64,000 nucleotides of DNA from Methanobacterium sp964452085 (GCA_964452085.1 CAYVKL010000001.1:419918-483917), one strand, 5' to 3'; shown: positions 18,058 to 32,864, counted from the stretch's first letter. Made by a program: numbers and translations. The notes: generated from the letters alone by a model not told the origin.

Positions 18058-18681
18058 ATGGAAGGAGAGCCCAAGAAGGCAAGTCAAAACCAGACAACCT
18101 CTGCTGAGGATAACTCATCTAATCGAAAGGATGATGAAAACGCCTCTTCTAAACGCCCTTCAAGGCGTTTCAGGGACTTTTTAACTGGCGGAAACCTTGA
18201 AAAATCTGAATCTCCCTCTCCCAAGGTCTCTTCAGAAAAAACTAAAGAAAAAGCTAAAGAAATTGAGGAGAATGGGGATAGTAAGGGCTCAACTGAAGTA
18301 CATGAATTCCATTTCAGTCAGGAGCTCATGAAATTTGACATTTACAGGAAACTACGTTCCAATAAAGAAAAGGTCATTAAGATCATTGGAGGTATTATTG
18401 GAGTGTTGTTCATCATTGCCGGAATATTATATATAATGGGTGCAGCTTTCCGAGTGGCTGACAACGTAATATTCGGTGAAAGAGCAGTATTGTCTGCTTT
18501 TTTAATACTGGTGGGGGTTCTAATCATCGCGGGAATATTCGCCCGGTCATTATTGGAAGGATCTTTCCTTAAAAACATACATAATGAACTGGAAGTTGCT
18601 GAAGACCAATCTTCCAATGGGAAATCTTCAGATAAGAAAGAAAAACAAAAGGCTAATATAGGCGAGAAGGATAAAAAGTAG
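18058..18681 (+). CDS. Hypothetical two-helix membrane protein
   Basis: 207 residues. A polar, Ser/Lys/Glu-rich N-terminal half (about residues 1-95) precedes two hydrophobic helices (IIGGIIGVLFIIAGILYIMG and AVLSAFLILVGVLIIAGIFA), then a charged Lys-rich tail. ATG 18058 has GTGGGGGATG upstream; the in-frame region before it overlaps TFS. It sits between tfs and pcn, 17 bases before the PCNA start, and is probably co-transcribed. No family recognised. Confidence 0.75.
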   Translation: MEGEPKKASQNQTTSAEDNSSNRKDDENASSKRPSRRFRDFLTGGNLEKSESPSPKVSSEKTKEKAKEIEENGDSKGSTEVHEFHFSQELMKFDIYRKLRSNKEKVIKIIGGIIGVLFIIAGILYIMGAAFRVADNVIFGERAVLSAFLILVGVLIIAGIFARSLLEGSFLKNIHNELEVAEDQSSNGKSSDKKEKQKANIGEKDKK

Positions 18682-18696
18682 TTTAAAGGAGGATGA

Positions 18697-19433
<737 letters not shown>

Positions 19434-19446
19434 GTGAGGAATCGGG

Positions 19447-20446
<1,000 letters not shown>

Positions 20447-20540
20447 GAGATATAGAGTCAGGCTTTTTATAATAGTCCGAGGACCATTAATCAATTTTAC
20501 GAGGTCATTGACTTATTTTTACAGCCAAAGAGGTGATTAT

Positions 20541-20822
20541 ATGAAGATTCCTAAGGAAAGGAAAACTTACTGTCCAAATTGCAAGAAACACACAATTCAC
20601 ACAGTTTTAGAATCAAAAAGAAGAAAGGCCAGCGAATTAAAATGGGGACAACGGCAGTTTCGAAGAGTAACCAGTGGTTACCGAGGATACCCTCGTCCAT
20701 TACCATCTGGTAACAAACCAACCAAAAAGCTGGACTTAAGATACAAGTGCAAAGAATGCAACAAATCCCATATTAAACGTTCCACATTCCGCGCTGGAAA
20801 AGTTGAATTCATCCAGCAGTAG
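20541..20822 (+). CDS. rpl44e: Ribosomal protein L44e
   Basis: 93 residues: KERKTYCPNCKKHTIH and CKECNKSHIKRSTFRAGK provide the two Cys pairs of the L44e zinc site. ATG 20541 follows AGAGGTGATTAT; the upstream TTG at 20508 has no such site. A TATA-like CTTTTTATAATAG at about 20463-20475 could give L44e its own promoter. Confidence 0.95.
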   Translation: MKIPKERKTYCPNCKKHTIHTVLESKRRKASELKWGQRQFRRVTSGYRGYPRPLPSGNKPTKKLDLRYKCKECNKSHIKRSTFRAGKVEFIQQ

Positions 20823-20830
20823 GTGAAAAA

Positions 20831-21007
20831 ATGTCAAAAAGTAAAAGCAACTTTTTAAGAGTTAAATGCGGCGATTGTGGCAACCAACAAGTAGTTTTCG
20901 ATCATGCAGCCTCTAAAGTGGAGTGCATCATTTGTGGTAAATCCCTGGTAAAATCTAAGGGCGGAAAATCAGAAGTAGTAGCCCAAATAGTGGAAGTCCT
21001 GGACTAA
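20831..21007 (+). CDS. rps27e: Ribosomal protein S27e
   Basis: 58 residues (MSKSKSNFLRVKCGDCGNQQ...VECIICGKSLVKSKGGKSEV), with the Cys4 zinc finger CGDCG/CIICG standard for S27e. ATG 20831 follows AGGTGAAAAA, and the gene starts 8 bases after the L44e stop. Confidence 0.95.
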   Translation: MSKSKSNFLRVKCGDCGNQQVVFDHAASKVECIICGKSLVKSKGGKSEVVAQIVEVLD

Positions 21008-21016
21008 GGTGTTTTA

Positions 21017-21796
21017 ATGGTAAGAATGAAGCATAAGTGGCCGCAAGAAGGCGATTTAGTCGTGGCCACCGTGCACAAGGTTCTAAATTACGGTGCATTC
21101 GCCAAATTAGAAGAATATCCTGGAGAAGAAGCATTTATTCACATCTCTGAGGTATCAGCTGGATGGGTAAAAAACATCCGGGATTACGTACGGGAAAATC
21201 AGAAGATAGTAGCCCGTGTACTTCGAGTTAACCCTAAAAAGGGCCACGTCGATGTTTCAATGAAAAGGATCCGTGAGGATCAGAGGACACGTAAGATCCA
21301 GCAATGGAAAATTGAACAGAAAGCAGAAAAACTCCTTGAATTCGCAGCAAAAAGCATAGATAAGGATTTAGATGCAGCCTATGATGAAGTGGGCTATGGG
21401 ATGATGGAAGAATTCGGAGACCTATACGGAGCATTTGAAATATCTGCTGAAGAAGGTAAAGATTCTCTTATTGAAAGGGGAATGGATGAAACATGGGCGG
21501 CTGCCATAACTGAAGTTGCTAAGAAGAATATCTCCCCTCCCGAAGTACAGATTACAGGATATGTGGATTTAACTTCCTATGCATCTGATGGTGTTGAAAT
21601 TATCCGTAATGCTCTTAATTCAATAAATGAAGATAACATCTCTGTTCAATGTGTTGGTGCGCCACGTTACCGGCTACTTGTAAAATCTTCAGATTACATC
21701 ACTGCTGAAACCATACTTAAAGATGCTGCAGATAAAGCCATCGAAATTGTTTTAGCGGCTGGTGGCGAAGGTGAGTTTCTCAGGGAATTAGAATGA
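21017..21796 (+). CDS. Translation initiation factor aIF2, alpha subunit
   Basis: 259 residues. N-terminal S1/OB domain (GDLVVATVHKVLNYGAFAKLEEYPGEEAFIHISEVS), central helical domain and C-terminal alpha/beta domain (YRLLVKSSDYITAETILKDAADKAIEIV). It joins the beta and gamma subunits to carry initiator tRNA to the ribosome. It follows S27e by 9 bases and overlaps the nop10 start (ATGA). Confidence 0.95.
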   Translation: MVRMKHKWPQEGDLVVATVHKVLNYGAFAKLEEYPGEEAFIHISEVSAGWVKNIRDYVRENQKIVARVLRVNPKKGHVDVSMKRIREDQRTRKIQQWKIEQKAEKLLEFAAKSIDKDLDAAYDEVGYGMMEEFGDLYGAFEISAEEGKDSLIERGMDETWAAAITEVAKKNISPPEVQITGYVDLTSYASDGVEIIRNALNSINEDNISVQCVGAPRYRLLVKSSDYITAETILKDAADKAIEIVLAAGGEGEFLRELE

Positions 21797-21963
21797 AGAT
21801 GAAAATGCGGCGATGCCGTTTGTGTAAAGAGTACACACTGAAGGATCGCTGCCCACATTGTGAGGGAGAATTAGAAGTAATTTACCCTCCAAAATATTCT
21901 CCTCTGGATAAATATGGAAAATACAGGAGAATTCTAAAGAAGCAGCTTGCAGAAACTAATTAA
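21793..21963 (+). CDS. nop10: H/ACA RNP protein Nop10
   Basis: 56 residues (MKMKMRRCRLCKEYTLKDRCPHCEG...PPKYSPLDKYGKYRR), with the small zinc motif CRLC/CPHC and the KYSPxDxYGKYR signature of Nop10, part of the H/ACA pseudouridylation complex with Cbf5. The ATG overlaps the aIF2-alpha stop; ATG 21799 and 21805 are also in frame, and homologues often begin with MKMR/MRRC. Confidence 0.95.
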   Translation: MKMKMRRCRLCKEYTLKDRCPHCEGELEVIYPPKYSPLDKYGKYRRILKKQLAETN

Positions 21964-22093
21964 TTCCTTAAAAGAGCTGTTTTAGTATTAAATTATTTAA
22001 TCTCCTAAAGAATTCCTTAATTAATAAACCCCTGAATAATTTTTGTAAAATTAAGGGGTATTGGGAGTAAATATTTACAATAGGAGTGTTTAG

Positions 22094-22867
22094 ATGAAGG
22101 AAACATTCATAGAAATGATTAAAGAAGTGGATCTTGATGATCCTATTTTTATTGAAGCCCTACCCGGCATAGGTCATGTCGGTAAACTGGTGGCAGAGCA
22201 TATCATCCACGAGCTCGGGGCAGAGAAATTTGCAGAACTTTACTCACCATCATTCCCACCACAAGTCTTTGTAGATGAAGATGGAATTGTAGAACCCATG
22301 AAAAATGAGTTTTACTATCTCAAAAAGCAAGGTGAAGATGAAAGAGACTTCATATTTCTGGGAGGGAACACCCAGGGACTCAGTCCAGAAGGACAATATG
22401 ATGTTTGTGGATCTATACTTGATTTTGTTGCAAAATACGGTGTTAAAGAAATTTATACTCTGGGGGGTCTAGGAACAGGCCAACCTGTGGAAAAACCAAA
22501 AGTTTTCGGAGCAGCCACCAGTAAAGAGCTGGCAGAAATGCTTAAAGAACATGAAGTAACTTTAAGATCTGCTGATGGCGGGATAATAGGTGCTTCAGGT
22601 CTTATTCTGGGTTTAGGAATGTCTAGGGGCATGAATGGTGTTTGTCTTATGGGTGAAACTCCAGGATACTTCATAGATGCAGATGCATCCAAGGCCGTGC
22701 TAACTATACTTTTAGAAATGCTAAAAATCGACGTAGATGTGGCAAAACTGGAAGAAAGAGCCGAAGAAACCAGAAAGATGATCAGCAAAGCTCAGCAAAT
22801 GGAAAGGGAAATGTCTGAACGAATGAACATCGCACCTGGGGAAGAAGACCTTAGATACATAGGTTAA
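22094..22867 (+). CDS. PAC2-family proteasome assembly chaperone-like protein
   Basis: 257 residues of the PAC2 (COG2047) family: IEALPGIGHVGKLVAEHII, YTLGGLGTGQPVEKPKVFGA, GASGLILGLGMSRGMNGVCLMGETPG. A coiled C-terminal helix (LEERAEETRKMISKAQQMEREM) ends the protein. In eukaryotes PAC2 helps build the proteasome; the archaeal role is not settled. Position after nop10 is conserved in related genomes. Start ATG 22094 with ATAGGAGTGTTTAG. Confidence 0.9.
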   Translation: MKETFIEMIKEVDLDDPIFIEALPGIGHVGKLVAEHIIHELGAEKFAELYSPSFPPQVFVDEDGIVEPMKNEFYYLKKQGEDERDFIFLGGNTQGLSPEGQYDVCGSILDFVAKYGVKEIYTLGGLGTGQPVEKPKVFGAATSKELAEMLKEHEVTLRSADGGIIGASGLILGLGMSRGMNGVCLMGETPGYFIDADASKAVLTILLEMLKIDVDVAKLEERAEETRKMISKAQQMEREMSERMNIAPGEEDLRYIG

Positions 22868-22962
22868 TTTACCAATACTTCGGAATAATTCTAATTTACG
22901 AATTTTTTTTATTTATTTTTTTTCTATATTTTCATTGAAGGGTATTTAAAAAAGGTGAAAAA

Positions 22963-24231
22963 ATGAACATCAGGGCAGATCTGCATATTCATGGACCTTA
23001 TTCTATGGCTACTTCTAAAAACATGACTCCTGAGTTATTATCATCCCAGGGAAGCCTTAAAGGACTGCACCTAGTTGCAACTGGAGATGCATTCCATCAA
23101 AAATGGCTTAACATGATAGAAGAAGCCACTGAAGATGATGGTGAAGGAATTTTCAGAGTCAGGGAAAGTAAAAAAACGCGAAATGAATTTCTTAAGGAGG
23201 AAATTCCTGAAGGACCTTCCAAAAACCCTGACACCAAGCTGGTTTTAACATCAGAAGTAGAAGATTCCAAAAGAGTCCACCATCTTATAATTATCCCTTC
23301 CTTCGAAGCTGCCTACCAAATGCGGAAGAAACTTAAGGGAAACCTAGATTCCGATGGCAGGCCAAGAGTTCGTATGAACGGTGCAGAAATACAGGAATTG
23401 GCTCTGGAAAACGGTTGCATAATGGGACCTTCCCATGCATTCACACCCTGGACCAGCATATACAAGGAATATGATACGATCCACGACTGTTACAATGAAA
23501 CACCTGATTTTGTGGAACTTGGACTCTCTGCTGACAGTGATATGGCAGATCGTATTGAGGAATTACAGGATATTCCTTTCCTAACTAACTCCGATGCACA
23601 TTCTCCATGGCCCCATAGATTGGGACGTGAGTTTAATGAAATTGACGTTAAAAATTTAAGCTTCCCTGCACTGGCCCGTGCAATTAGTGATAAGAAAATC
23701 ACAGCAAACTATGGCTTCGACCCGAGACTTGGTAAGTATCACCGCACTGCCTGTACCAAATGTTACCAACAGTTCCATCCTGAAGATGCTATAAAAATTA
23801 ATATGAAATGTCCTTGCGGTGGAACCATAAAGAAAGGTGTTGACTACCGGGTTGAAGAACTTGCCAAATGGGATGAACCTCACCACCCCCCACACAGACC
23901 CCCTTACATTCATATCATGCCCTTAGCCGAAATCATCAGCATCACCTACAGTAAAGGAGTGACCACTAAATTCGTCCAGAGAAAATGGCAGGAATTAATC
24001 TTAAAATGGGGTGATGAGATTTCTGTTTTAATAGATGCCCCCATGAAGGAACTTGTGGAAATTGACCCCGAATTGACCCTTAGAATAGGAGCTTTCCGTG
24101 ATAAAACCCTGCAAATCAAAGTTGGTGGTGGGGGGAAATACGGTGAAATGGTCTTTAATGAAAACGAAAAAGTGGTTAACGAGGTTTACCGTAAAAAAGA
24201 AAATTCTACTTTAGATGCATTTATGAAATAG
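22963..24231 (+). CDS. endoQ: Endonuclease Q (PHP-type, TIGR00375)
   Basis: 422 residues. The PHP metal-site motifs are in order: DLHIHGPYS (residue 6), TGDAFHQKW, TSEVED, HHLIIIPS, GPSHAFTPW and NSDAHSPWP. A zinc finger CTKCYQQF...CPCGG is at about residues 260-285. Endonuclease Q nicks DNA 5' to uracil, hypoxanthine and abasic sites and is known to work with PCNA in Thermococcales. It lies 3.5 kb downstream of pcn in the same direction. ATG 22963 follows AAAAGGTGAAAAA. Confidence 0.9.
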   Translation: MNIRADLHIHGPYSMATSKNMTPELLSSQGSLKGLHLVATGDAFHQKWLNMIEEATEDDGEGIFRVRESKKTRNEFLKEEIPEGPSKNPDTKLVLTSEVEDSKRVHHLIIIPSFEAAYQMRKKLKGNLDSDGRPRVRMNGAEIQELALENGCIMGPSHAFTPWTSIYKEYDTIHDCYNETPDFVELGLSADSDMADRIEELQDIPFLTNSDAHSPWPHRLGREFNEIDVKNLSFPALARAISDKKITANYGFDPRLGKYHRTACTKCYQQFHPEDAIKINMKCPCGGTIKKGVDYRVEELAKWDEPHHPPHRPPYIHIMPLAEIISITYSKGVTTKFVQRKWQELILKWGDEISVLIDAPMKELVEIDPELTLRIGAFRDKTLQIKVGGGGKYGEMVFNENEKVVNEVYRKKENSTLDAFMK

Positions 24232-24384
24232 ATTAGGATAAAATTCTGAAATAATAAAATATAGGTCTAATTTAGTAAAAAATTTATCAAGAAAAGTTTT
24301 TATATTCACTCAGTTAACATTAATTGAGAGAATAAAATTTGCAAGATTTTATTTAAAACATTAATTTATTGAGGTGTTTATAAA

Positions 24385-24492
24385 ATGGGATTAGAAATGG
24401 AATATTCTTGGCTAATATTAGGTGTTATTATTGGTGGATTTATATTGGTAAATGTAATGATGCAGGGTTTAAACCGAAATCCTGCAGAATAA
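24385..24492 (+). CDS. Small single-helix membrane protein (35 aa)
   Basis: MGLEMEYSWLILGVIIGGFI continues for 15 more residues to a stop. A perfect GAGGTG lies 9 bases before the ATG and a TATA-like TTTTTATATTC at about 24296-24306 is roughly 80 bases upstream, so it has its own promoter and ribosome-binding site. The middle is one membrane helix with a polar tail (QGLNRNPAE). No family known; too short for routine gene calling. Confidence 0.65.
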   Translation: MGLEMEYSWLILGVIIGGFILVNVMMQGLNRNPAE

Positions 24493-24636
24493 ACAGTTTT
24501 ACGATTTCTGTTTTAATTATTTTTTTAACTTTTTTTGCATTTTACATTTTCTAATTGATTTCTATTTTATTCATATTTCTATATCTATCAGCTTAATAAT
24601 GAAAAAGATAAATTAAAAAGAAGAAAACAGTAAAAA

Positions 24637-24715
<79 letters not shown>

Positions 24716-24806
24716 AATTGATAATTTTATGTTGTTTTTTTAGTCGGATACTGTTGATTAACAAGTAAATCTGTATTTTTTTATGTATAAATAAAAAAGT
24801 ATACAA

Positions 24807-24891
<85 letters not shown>

Positions 24892-24892
24892 T

Positions 24893-25612
24893 TTAACTGT
24901 ATGCAGGAGATTCTCCTTCACCTTGGACGGCTTGAGCTAGCTCTTTAAGCCTTGACTCTATTTCTTCAGCCTCTTTTAAAAGTGGCTCGGAGTTAACTTC
25001 TATGTCAAGCATCCTATTTAAAACATCTACTACACTGGCAGCTGCACGTGGATCAGGATATTGATTTAAGACCTCAGCAAAAAGACATGAACCTGGAATA
25101 TCATGGCTGATGCTGCGGGTTAAGAGAGTACCTGAAAGCCCATTAACGTTTCCAAAGGGTAGTATGGGTAGATCAAGGTCTCCTAATCTTTTAAGACCTT
25201 CCATTGAGTTAGCAGCACCTGCAACACCATTTGTTTTTTGTCTTACAGCAATACTGTTTAAGGTTATGATCTCTGTACTGTTATTGCGATCCATCCAATC
25301 TACAATGGCATTTGTCATATCGTAGGTAACATTTGGTGGGACCACGAAATCTGAAAGGAATAAAACCAGATCATCGGCACTGTAAATTCTAAATGGGTGT
25401 ATGGCAACTCCTTTGTAAAGTACTGCCAGTGGTGGGAAGTATTTAGACTCTATATGTCCAATTTCCTTCATCTTAAGTTCTTCAACCAGAAGCCATCCTA
25501 CAATATTGCCTATTAGGCCTAATTCTGGAGATCCTTCTATAACTGCTGCGTTTTCAACATCTTCTGATATTATTTTACAGCATTCTATTTCAGTTTCAAT
25601 CATTTTTACCAT
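24893..25612 (-). CDS. Second PAC2-family protein
   Basis: 239 residues with the PAC2 pattern VIEGSPELGLIGNIVGWLLVE, GVAGAANSMEGLKRLGDL, FGNVNGLSGTLLTR and a C-terminal helical tail. It is a distant paralogue of the PAC2 protein at 22094 but lies on the opposite strand. ATG 25612 directly follows the stop of the PepSY gene (TAAATG), with M4 (25603) an alternative. Function unknown; possibly protein-complex assembly. Confidence 0.85.
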   Translation of the reverse strand: MVKMIETEIECCKIISEDVENAAVIEGSPELGLIGNIVGWLLVEELKMKEIGHIESKYFPPLAVLYKGVAIHPFRIYSADDLVLFLSDFVVPPNVTYDMTNAIVDWMDRNNSTEIITLNSIAVRQKTNGVAGAANSMEGLKRLGDLDLPILPFGNVNGLSGTLLTRSISHDIPGSCLFAEVLNQYPDPRAAASVVDVLNRMLDIEVNSEPLLKEAEEIESRLKELAQAVQGEGESPAYS

Positions 25613-26053
25613 TTATGGAGCACCCCCTGCTCCTCCTAGATTGTCACCAGTTTGAGGATCTATATAAATTTCCCCAACTTGATTACCATTCATTAAGATT
25701 GGTACTAAATAAATCTGTTTACCATTGGAAGTAATCAGTTTAGCAGTCCCTGCAGTTGCTCCTTCCTGTTTAATATAATTTTTGGCAATTGATTTAGCTT
25801 CTGAAGCCGATATTTTCACACTAGCACTTCCTGACCCGCTTGATTTAGAACTGGATGTTGAAACACTGGATGCTGAACTTTGTTGATTTGAGTCCGTTCC
25901 GGTAGAAACACTTGAATCTTGGCTTGTGTCCGGGGTGGTTGATGTTACTGGTTGCCATAGTCCGGGGGTTGTACTGGATATCTGGTAACCTGCTGCAGCC
26001 ACACCTATTAGTAATACTATGACTACAGATACTAGTATTTTGGAGTCTATCAT
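25613..26053 (-). CDS. PepSY-domain exported or membrane-anchored protein
   Basis: 146 residues: one N-terminal hydrophobic helix (ILVSVVIVLLIGVAAAGY), a Ser/Thr-rich linker (residues about 27-80) and a C-terminal PepSY domain (SASEAKSIAKNYIKQEG...QVGEIYIDPQTGDNLGG). PepSY domains often inhibit or bind proteases outside the cell. GAGGTGATCTG precedes ATG 26053 and a TATA-like ATTATAAAAAT lies about 30 bases further up. Confidence 0.85.
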   Translation of the reverse strand: MIDSKILVSVVIVLLIGVAAAGYQISSTTPGLWQPVTSTTPDTSQDSSVSTGTDSNQQSSASSVSTSSSKSSGSGSASVKISASEAKSIAKNYIKQEGATAGTAKLITSNGKQIYLVPILMNGNQVGEIYIDPQTGDNLGGAGGAP

Positions 26054-28087
<2,034 letters not shown>

Positions 28088-28090
28088 TTA

Positions 28091-29778
<1,688 letters not shown>

Positions 29779-30080
29779 GGGATTAATATCCCTACATTTT
29801 CTATTTTTTTCTATTTTTTGTACTCGATGAATTTTATTTTCAATTCAAGTTCAAGCAATGGATTTTTTTAATTAATAATTATTTAATTATTCTAATCAAT
29901 TCCAATCTTCACTAAATTACTATTATTTTTACAAACTCCTACAACTTTTTAAATGGTTCATGTTCAGATCCTTAGCAATGTTTTAAGAGGATATCAATTT
30001 TTCAGAAAAATCGATTGAGAAATGGAAAAATTTAGATGTTAAATTGTTAAATAATTAATTAAATAGTGGGGGGATGTAGA
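29779..30080. terminator. Terminator and intergenic region after frhB
   Basis: Oligo-T runs CTATTTTTTTCTATTTTTTG (29801-29820) follow frhB, the usual archaeal termination signal. The rest is AT-rich with no ORF. The GTGGGGGGATG ribosome-binding site of the next gene lies at 30066-30076. Confidence 0.6.
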
Positions 30081-30458
30081 ATGGAAATGATTTTATTGGT
30101 TGCCGCGGCAATGTTTTTAGCATACGCAGGCATGATCATGCTTTACTACGACATAAGATCAAAAGAAAAGAAAAAAAGAATATCTAAATTTATGTTGGAT
30201 GGGGTAACAAGCTACCGGGGCGGCTCATATGATAATGCCGCAACTTACTTTAAAATAGCCTATGAATGCTCTGAAGAGATAAATGATTACAAAAACATGG
30301 CTGAAGCTATTTATTATATTGCATTGATTTGTCAAGAGCGGGAAGATGTTGAAAATGCTGTTTATTTCTTTCAAGAGGCTTCTAATTTATATATGGAAAT
30401 AGAAGATTATAATGGGAGAGATAAAGCATCAAAGGCTGTAGAATCGCTTAGAAAATAA
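30081..30458 (+). CDS. TPR-like protein with N-terminal membrane helix
   Basis: 125 residues: one hydrophobic helix (ILLVAAAMFLAYAGMIMLYY) then a helical domain with TPR-like repeats (YRGGSYDNAATYFKIAYECSEEINDY and EREDVENAVYFFQEASNLYMEIEDY). ATG 30081 is chosen because GGGGGGATG precedes it. It lies between frhB and map with its own promoter region; likely a membrane scaffold. No function recognised. Confidence 0.7.
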   Translation: MEMILLVAAAMFLAYAGMIMLYYDIRSKEKKKRISKFMLDGVTSYRGGSYDNAATYFKIAYECSEEINDYKNMAEAIYYIALICQEREDVENAVYFFQEASNLYMEIEDYNGRDKASKAVESLRK

Positions 30459-30559
30459 TTATTATCTTATTTTACTTGTTTTATTAACATATTCCTTTAA
30501 GATATTCATTAAAATATAAATTAGTAACTTTAAGAAAAAATAAATTCATCAAAATTCAT

Positions 30560-31486
30560 TTATTCAGTAATTACCATACAGCCATCAGACTCCACTATCA
30601 CAGTGTGTTCTGCTTGAGCTACTCTTGCACCACTTTTCTCACGAAGCACATGATAAGGGTAGATTGCTCTTGAAGATATAAGTTGCCTCATGGCCAGATT
30701 TACTTGTCTGATATTGGATTTTTCTTCTAACCATCTTTGAGCAAATGGGAGATTTTTATAATCCATTTTTATGAGATCAAGCATTTTTCGGGCCTGAGCC
30801 AGGCGCAAAGGTCGGTCTCTCAGGAAGCGGAAAATATAGGTAGGGGCCATGTCTCCAACCATTCCCACACCATCGGTTACAAAGGGTTCAATGGCCAGAA
30901 CATCACCTTCCTCTAGTTTGTGATGGTTATTTTCCTTAACATTGGGTATTGATAATCCCGAGTGCAAAATCCACTGATCCATGCTATGACCAGTCAAATT
31001 CGCTACTGGATTAAATCCCTGGGAATTAATATATTCTTCAACAGCTGTACCAATCTTTCCTAACTCAGCACCAGCACGGATATTACTAATGGCTACTTGA
31101 AGTGCCTGATTAGAAGTTTCAATCATTTTATTTTGTTTTTCTGAAGTATAAGTCTTGTCTCCAGACTGGAAAGGCCCTTTATCAGAGCCAATTGATACAG
31201 TGATTGCCGAATCTGCTATAAAACCTTCTACATGGGCTCCCAAGTCAATTTTTACCAAGTCGCCCTCTTTTAGAACAGAATTATCTCCGGGAGGGGAAGT
31301 ATAATGGGCAGTGACCTCGTTAATTGATATGTTACAGGGGAATGCAGGCAAACCTCCTCGTTTTATAATTTCAGATTCAATAAGATTCACCAGACTTAAA
31401 ACTCGCATACCTTCATGAACTTCGTGAACAGCCAGTTCTCTAACGTCTTTTACAATTTTACCTGCTTTTTGGTACATGTCTATCAT
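30560..31486 (-). CDS. map: Methionine aminopeptidase, type II
   Basis: 308 residues, the type II archaeal/eukaryotic form without an N-terminal extension. Metal-site residues appear in order: KIDLGAHVEGFIADSAIT (two Asp), GHSMDQWILHSG (His), the LAIEPFVTDG (Glu) region and the last Glu in QAEHTVIVE. It removes the initiator Met from proteins. The ATG (31486) has no clear ribosome-binding site (CATGATAG region). Confidence 0.95.
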   Translation of the reverse strand: MIDMYQKAGKIVKDVRELAVHEVHEGMRVLSLVNLIESEIIKRGGLPAFPCNISINEVTAHYTSPPGDNSVLKEGDLVKIDLGAHVEGFIADSAITVSIGSDKGPFQSGDKTYTSEKQNKMIETSNQALQVAISNIRAGAELGKIGTAVEEYINSQGFNPVANLTGHSMDQWILHSGLSIPNVKENNHHKLEEGDVLAIEPFVTDGVGMVGDMAPTYIFRFLRDRPLRLAQARKMLDLIKMDYKNLPFAQRWLEEKSNIRQVNLAMRQLISSRAIYPYHVLREKSGARVAQAEHTVIVESDGCMVITE

Positions 31487-31842
31487 GCAATCACACTAAA
31501 TATTGTTGTAATCAATTGAATTTATTATATTTCGATATCTATAACTCTTCTGGACGTAGTCTCTCATAAATCCATAACATAGTTTCTATGTCTGCAAACT
31601 ATGAAACGTAAATATCTCACAGCATATAACAAAGCATTAATTATATAAAACTCATATACTTATATGTACTTTTCATCTGGGAAGCCAATTAAAAAAGGGT
31701 TTATATGTTTAAAACCTAATATTATAGAATATCATTGGCATAAAGATGATTTAAATGTATTAACTCAATTCAAAAGTTAGTTAAAAACTATTTGAAGAAT
31801 TAATTTACGTATGTTTTATACTAGTAGATAAGGGGGAATATA
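31487..31842. promoter_or_regulatory. Divergent intergenic region with an 8-base inverted repeat
   Basis: 356 bases between map (minus) and a membrane-protein gene (plus). A perfect inverted repeat CATAGTTT-10 bases-AAACTATG spans 31578-31603, nearer map. TATA-like CTTATATGTAC lies at about 31659-31669. No ORF or RNA gene seen. Confidence 0.45.
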
Positions 31843-32265
31843 ATGGCCGACATAAACATTCCACAAGACGTTTTTTTACTGATTATAGCGGTTATAGCGC
31901 TAGTTGCAATAATAGTTATTGTCATGCAATGGAGAAAAGTTAGAGAAGCTCAAAGTAACGTAGTATTTCTTGAAAAACAGGCTGAACTCAAGAAGATCGA
32001 ACTGGTAGAAAAAGATCTGGAAGCCAAACGCTTAATGGAAAATGTGATACCTCTTCCAAAAGACCAGCAGGAGAGGCTTTCTAAAATTAGGGGCGAAACA
32101 TCTAATATGATGCAAAAAGTTGGTTTTCTGCATAGTGAAATAAATGAAAGAGTCACTCGTCTCGAAACTAGGGCAGAATACGAGAAACTTCAAAAGCTTC
32201 TGGAAGAAATAGATAAAAAAGAAAAAGAGATTGAAAAAAAGGGTAAAACTAAAGGGGGTAAATAA
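31843..32265 (+). CDS. Membrane-anchored coiled-coil protein
   Basis: 140 residues: one membrane helix (FLLIIAVIALVAIIVIVM) followed by a long heptad-rich, highly charged coiled coil that ends in a Lys/Gly tail. First of three small membrane-protein genes (31843-33188) that are almost contiguous. AGGGGGAATATA precedes the ATG. No family known. Confidence 0.7.
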   Translation: MADINIPQDVFLLIIAVIALVAIIVIVMQWRKVREAQSNVVFLEKQAELKKIELVEKDLEAKRLMENVIPLPKDQQERLSKIRGETSNMMQKVGFLHSEINERVTRLETRAEYEKLQKLLEEIDKKEKEIEKKGKTKGGK

Positions 32266-32268
32266 GCA

Positions 32269-32853
32269 ATGACTCCGTTGGAAGTATTTGCCATTTTGGT
32301 TTTAGTGGGAGCGATTATTGTACTTTTGTATTATTACTTGCAAGATAACAGGAACCTCAATCTTAGTCGTATGAGAAATGACGCTTCTAATTTAGGCGAA
32401 CGGGTATATGGTGAGGCCAGCAATTTAGGTGAAAAAGTTCAAGGAGGGGCCAGTAACATTGGTGATAAAGTCTCTGGAGAAGGTGGTTCTATGTCTGGAA
32501 TGGGTGAAAAATTGAATGTTTCAGGAGTCAGTGAAAAGGTTTCTGGAATGGGTGAAAAAATCAAGGGAAAAGTTAGTGTACCAATCAGCACCGACAATTT
32601 ATCACATCGTATAGACCTGTTCCTAAATGAACAGAGCGATCAGCTTATTGAAGACTGGGATCTGGCTACAAAAAAGGATCTCGCTAAACTGGAAAAGCGT
32701 TTTAAAACTGTTTCAGTTGATATTGAAACTTTAGAAAAGCGTTTCAACGAATACACTGGTTCAACAGATAAAAAACTTGAAAATTTTGAGGAACGTCTGT
32801 CTAAACTGGAAAACCCTGAAGTAAAACCTAAAGAAGGCAAATCTAAAAATTAG
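32269..32853 (+). CDS. Membrane-anchored protein with LEA-like repeats
   Basis: 194 residues. One N-terminal helix (VFAILVLVGAIIVLLYYYL), then repeats of about 11 residues built on ASNLGEKV (ASNLGERVYGE, ASNLGEKVQGG, ASNIGDKVSGE, further GMGEK copies), resembling late-embryogenesis-abundant proteins, then a coiled coil (KLEKRFKTVSVDIETLEKRF). It starts 3 bases after the previous gene. Role unknown; the repeats suggest an amphipathic stress-related or scaffold segment (inference). Confidence 0.7.
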   Translation: MTPLEVFAILVLVGAIIVLLYYYLQDNRNLNLSRMRNDASNLGERVYGEASNLGEKVQGGASNIGDKVSGEGGSMSGMGEKLNVSGVSEKVSGMGEKIKGKVSVPISTDNLSHRIDLFLNEQSDQLIEDWDLATKKDLAKLEKRFKTVSVDIETLEKRFNEYTGSTDKKLENFEERLSKLENPEVKPKEGKSKN

Positions 32854-32864
32854 ATGATCTTAAA

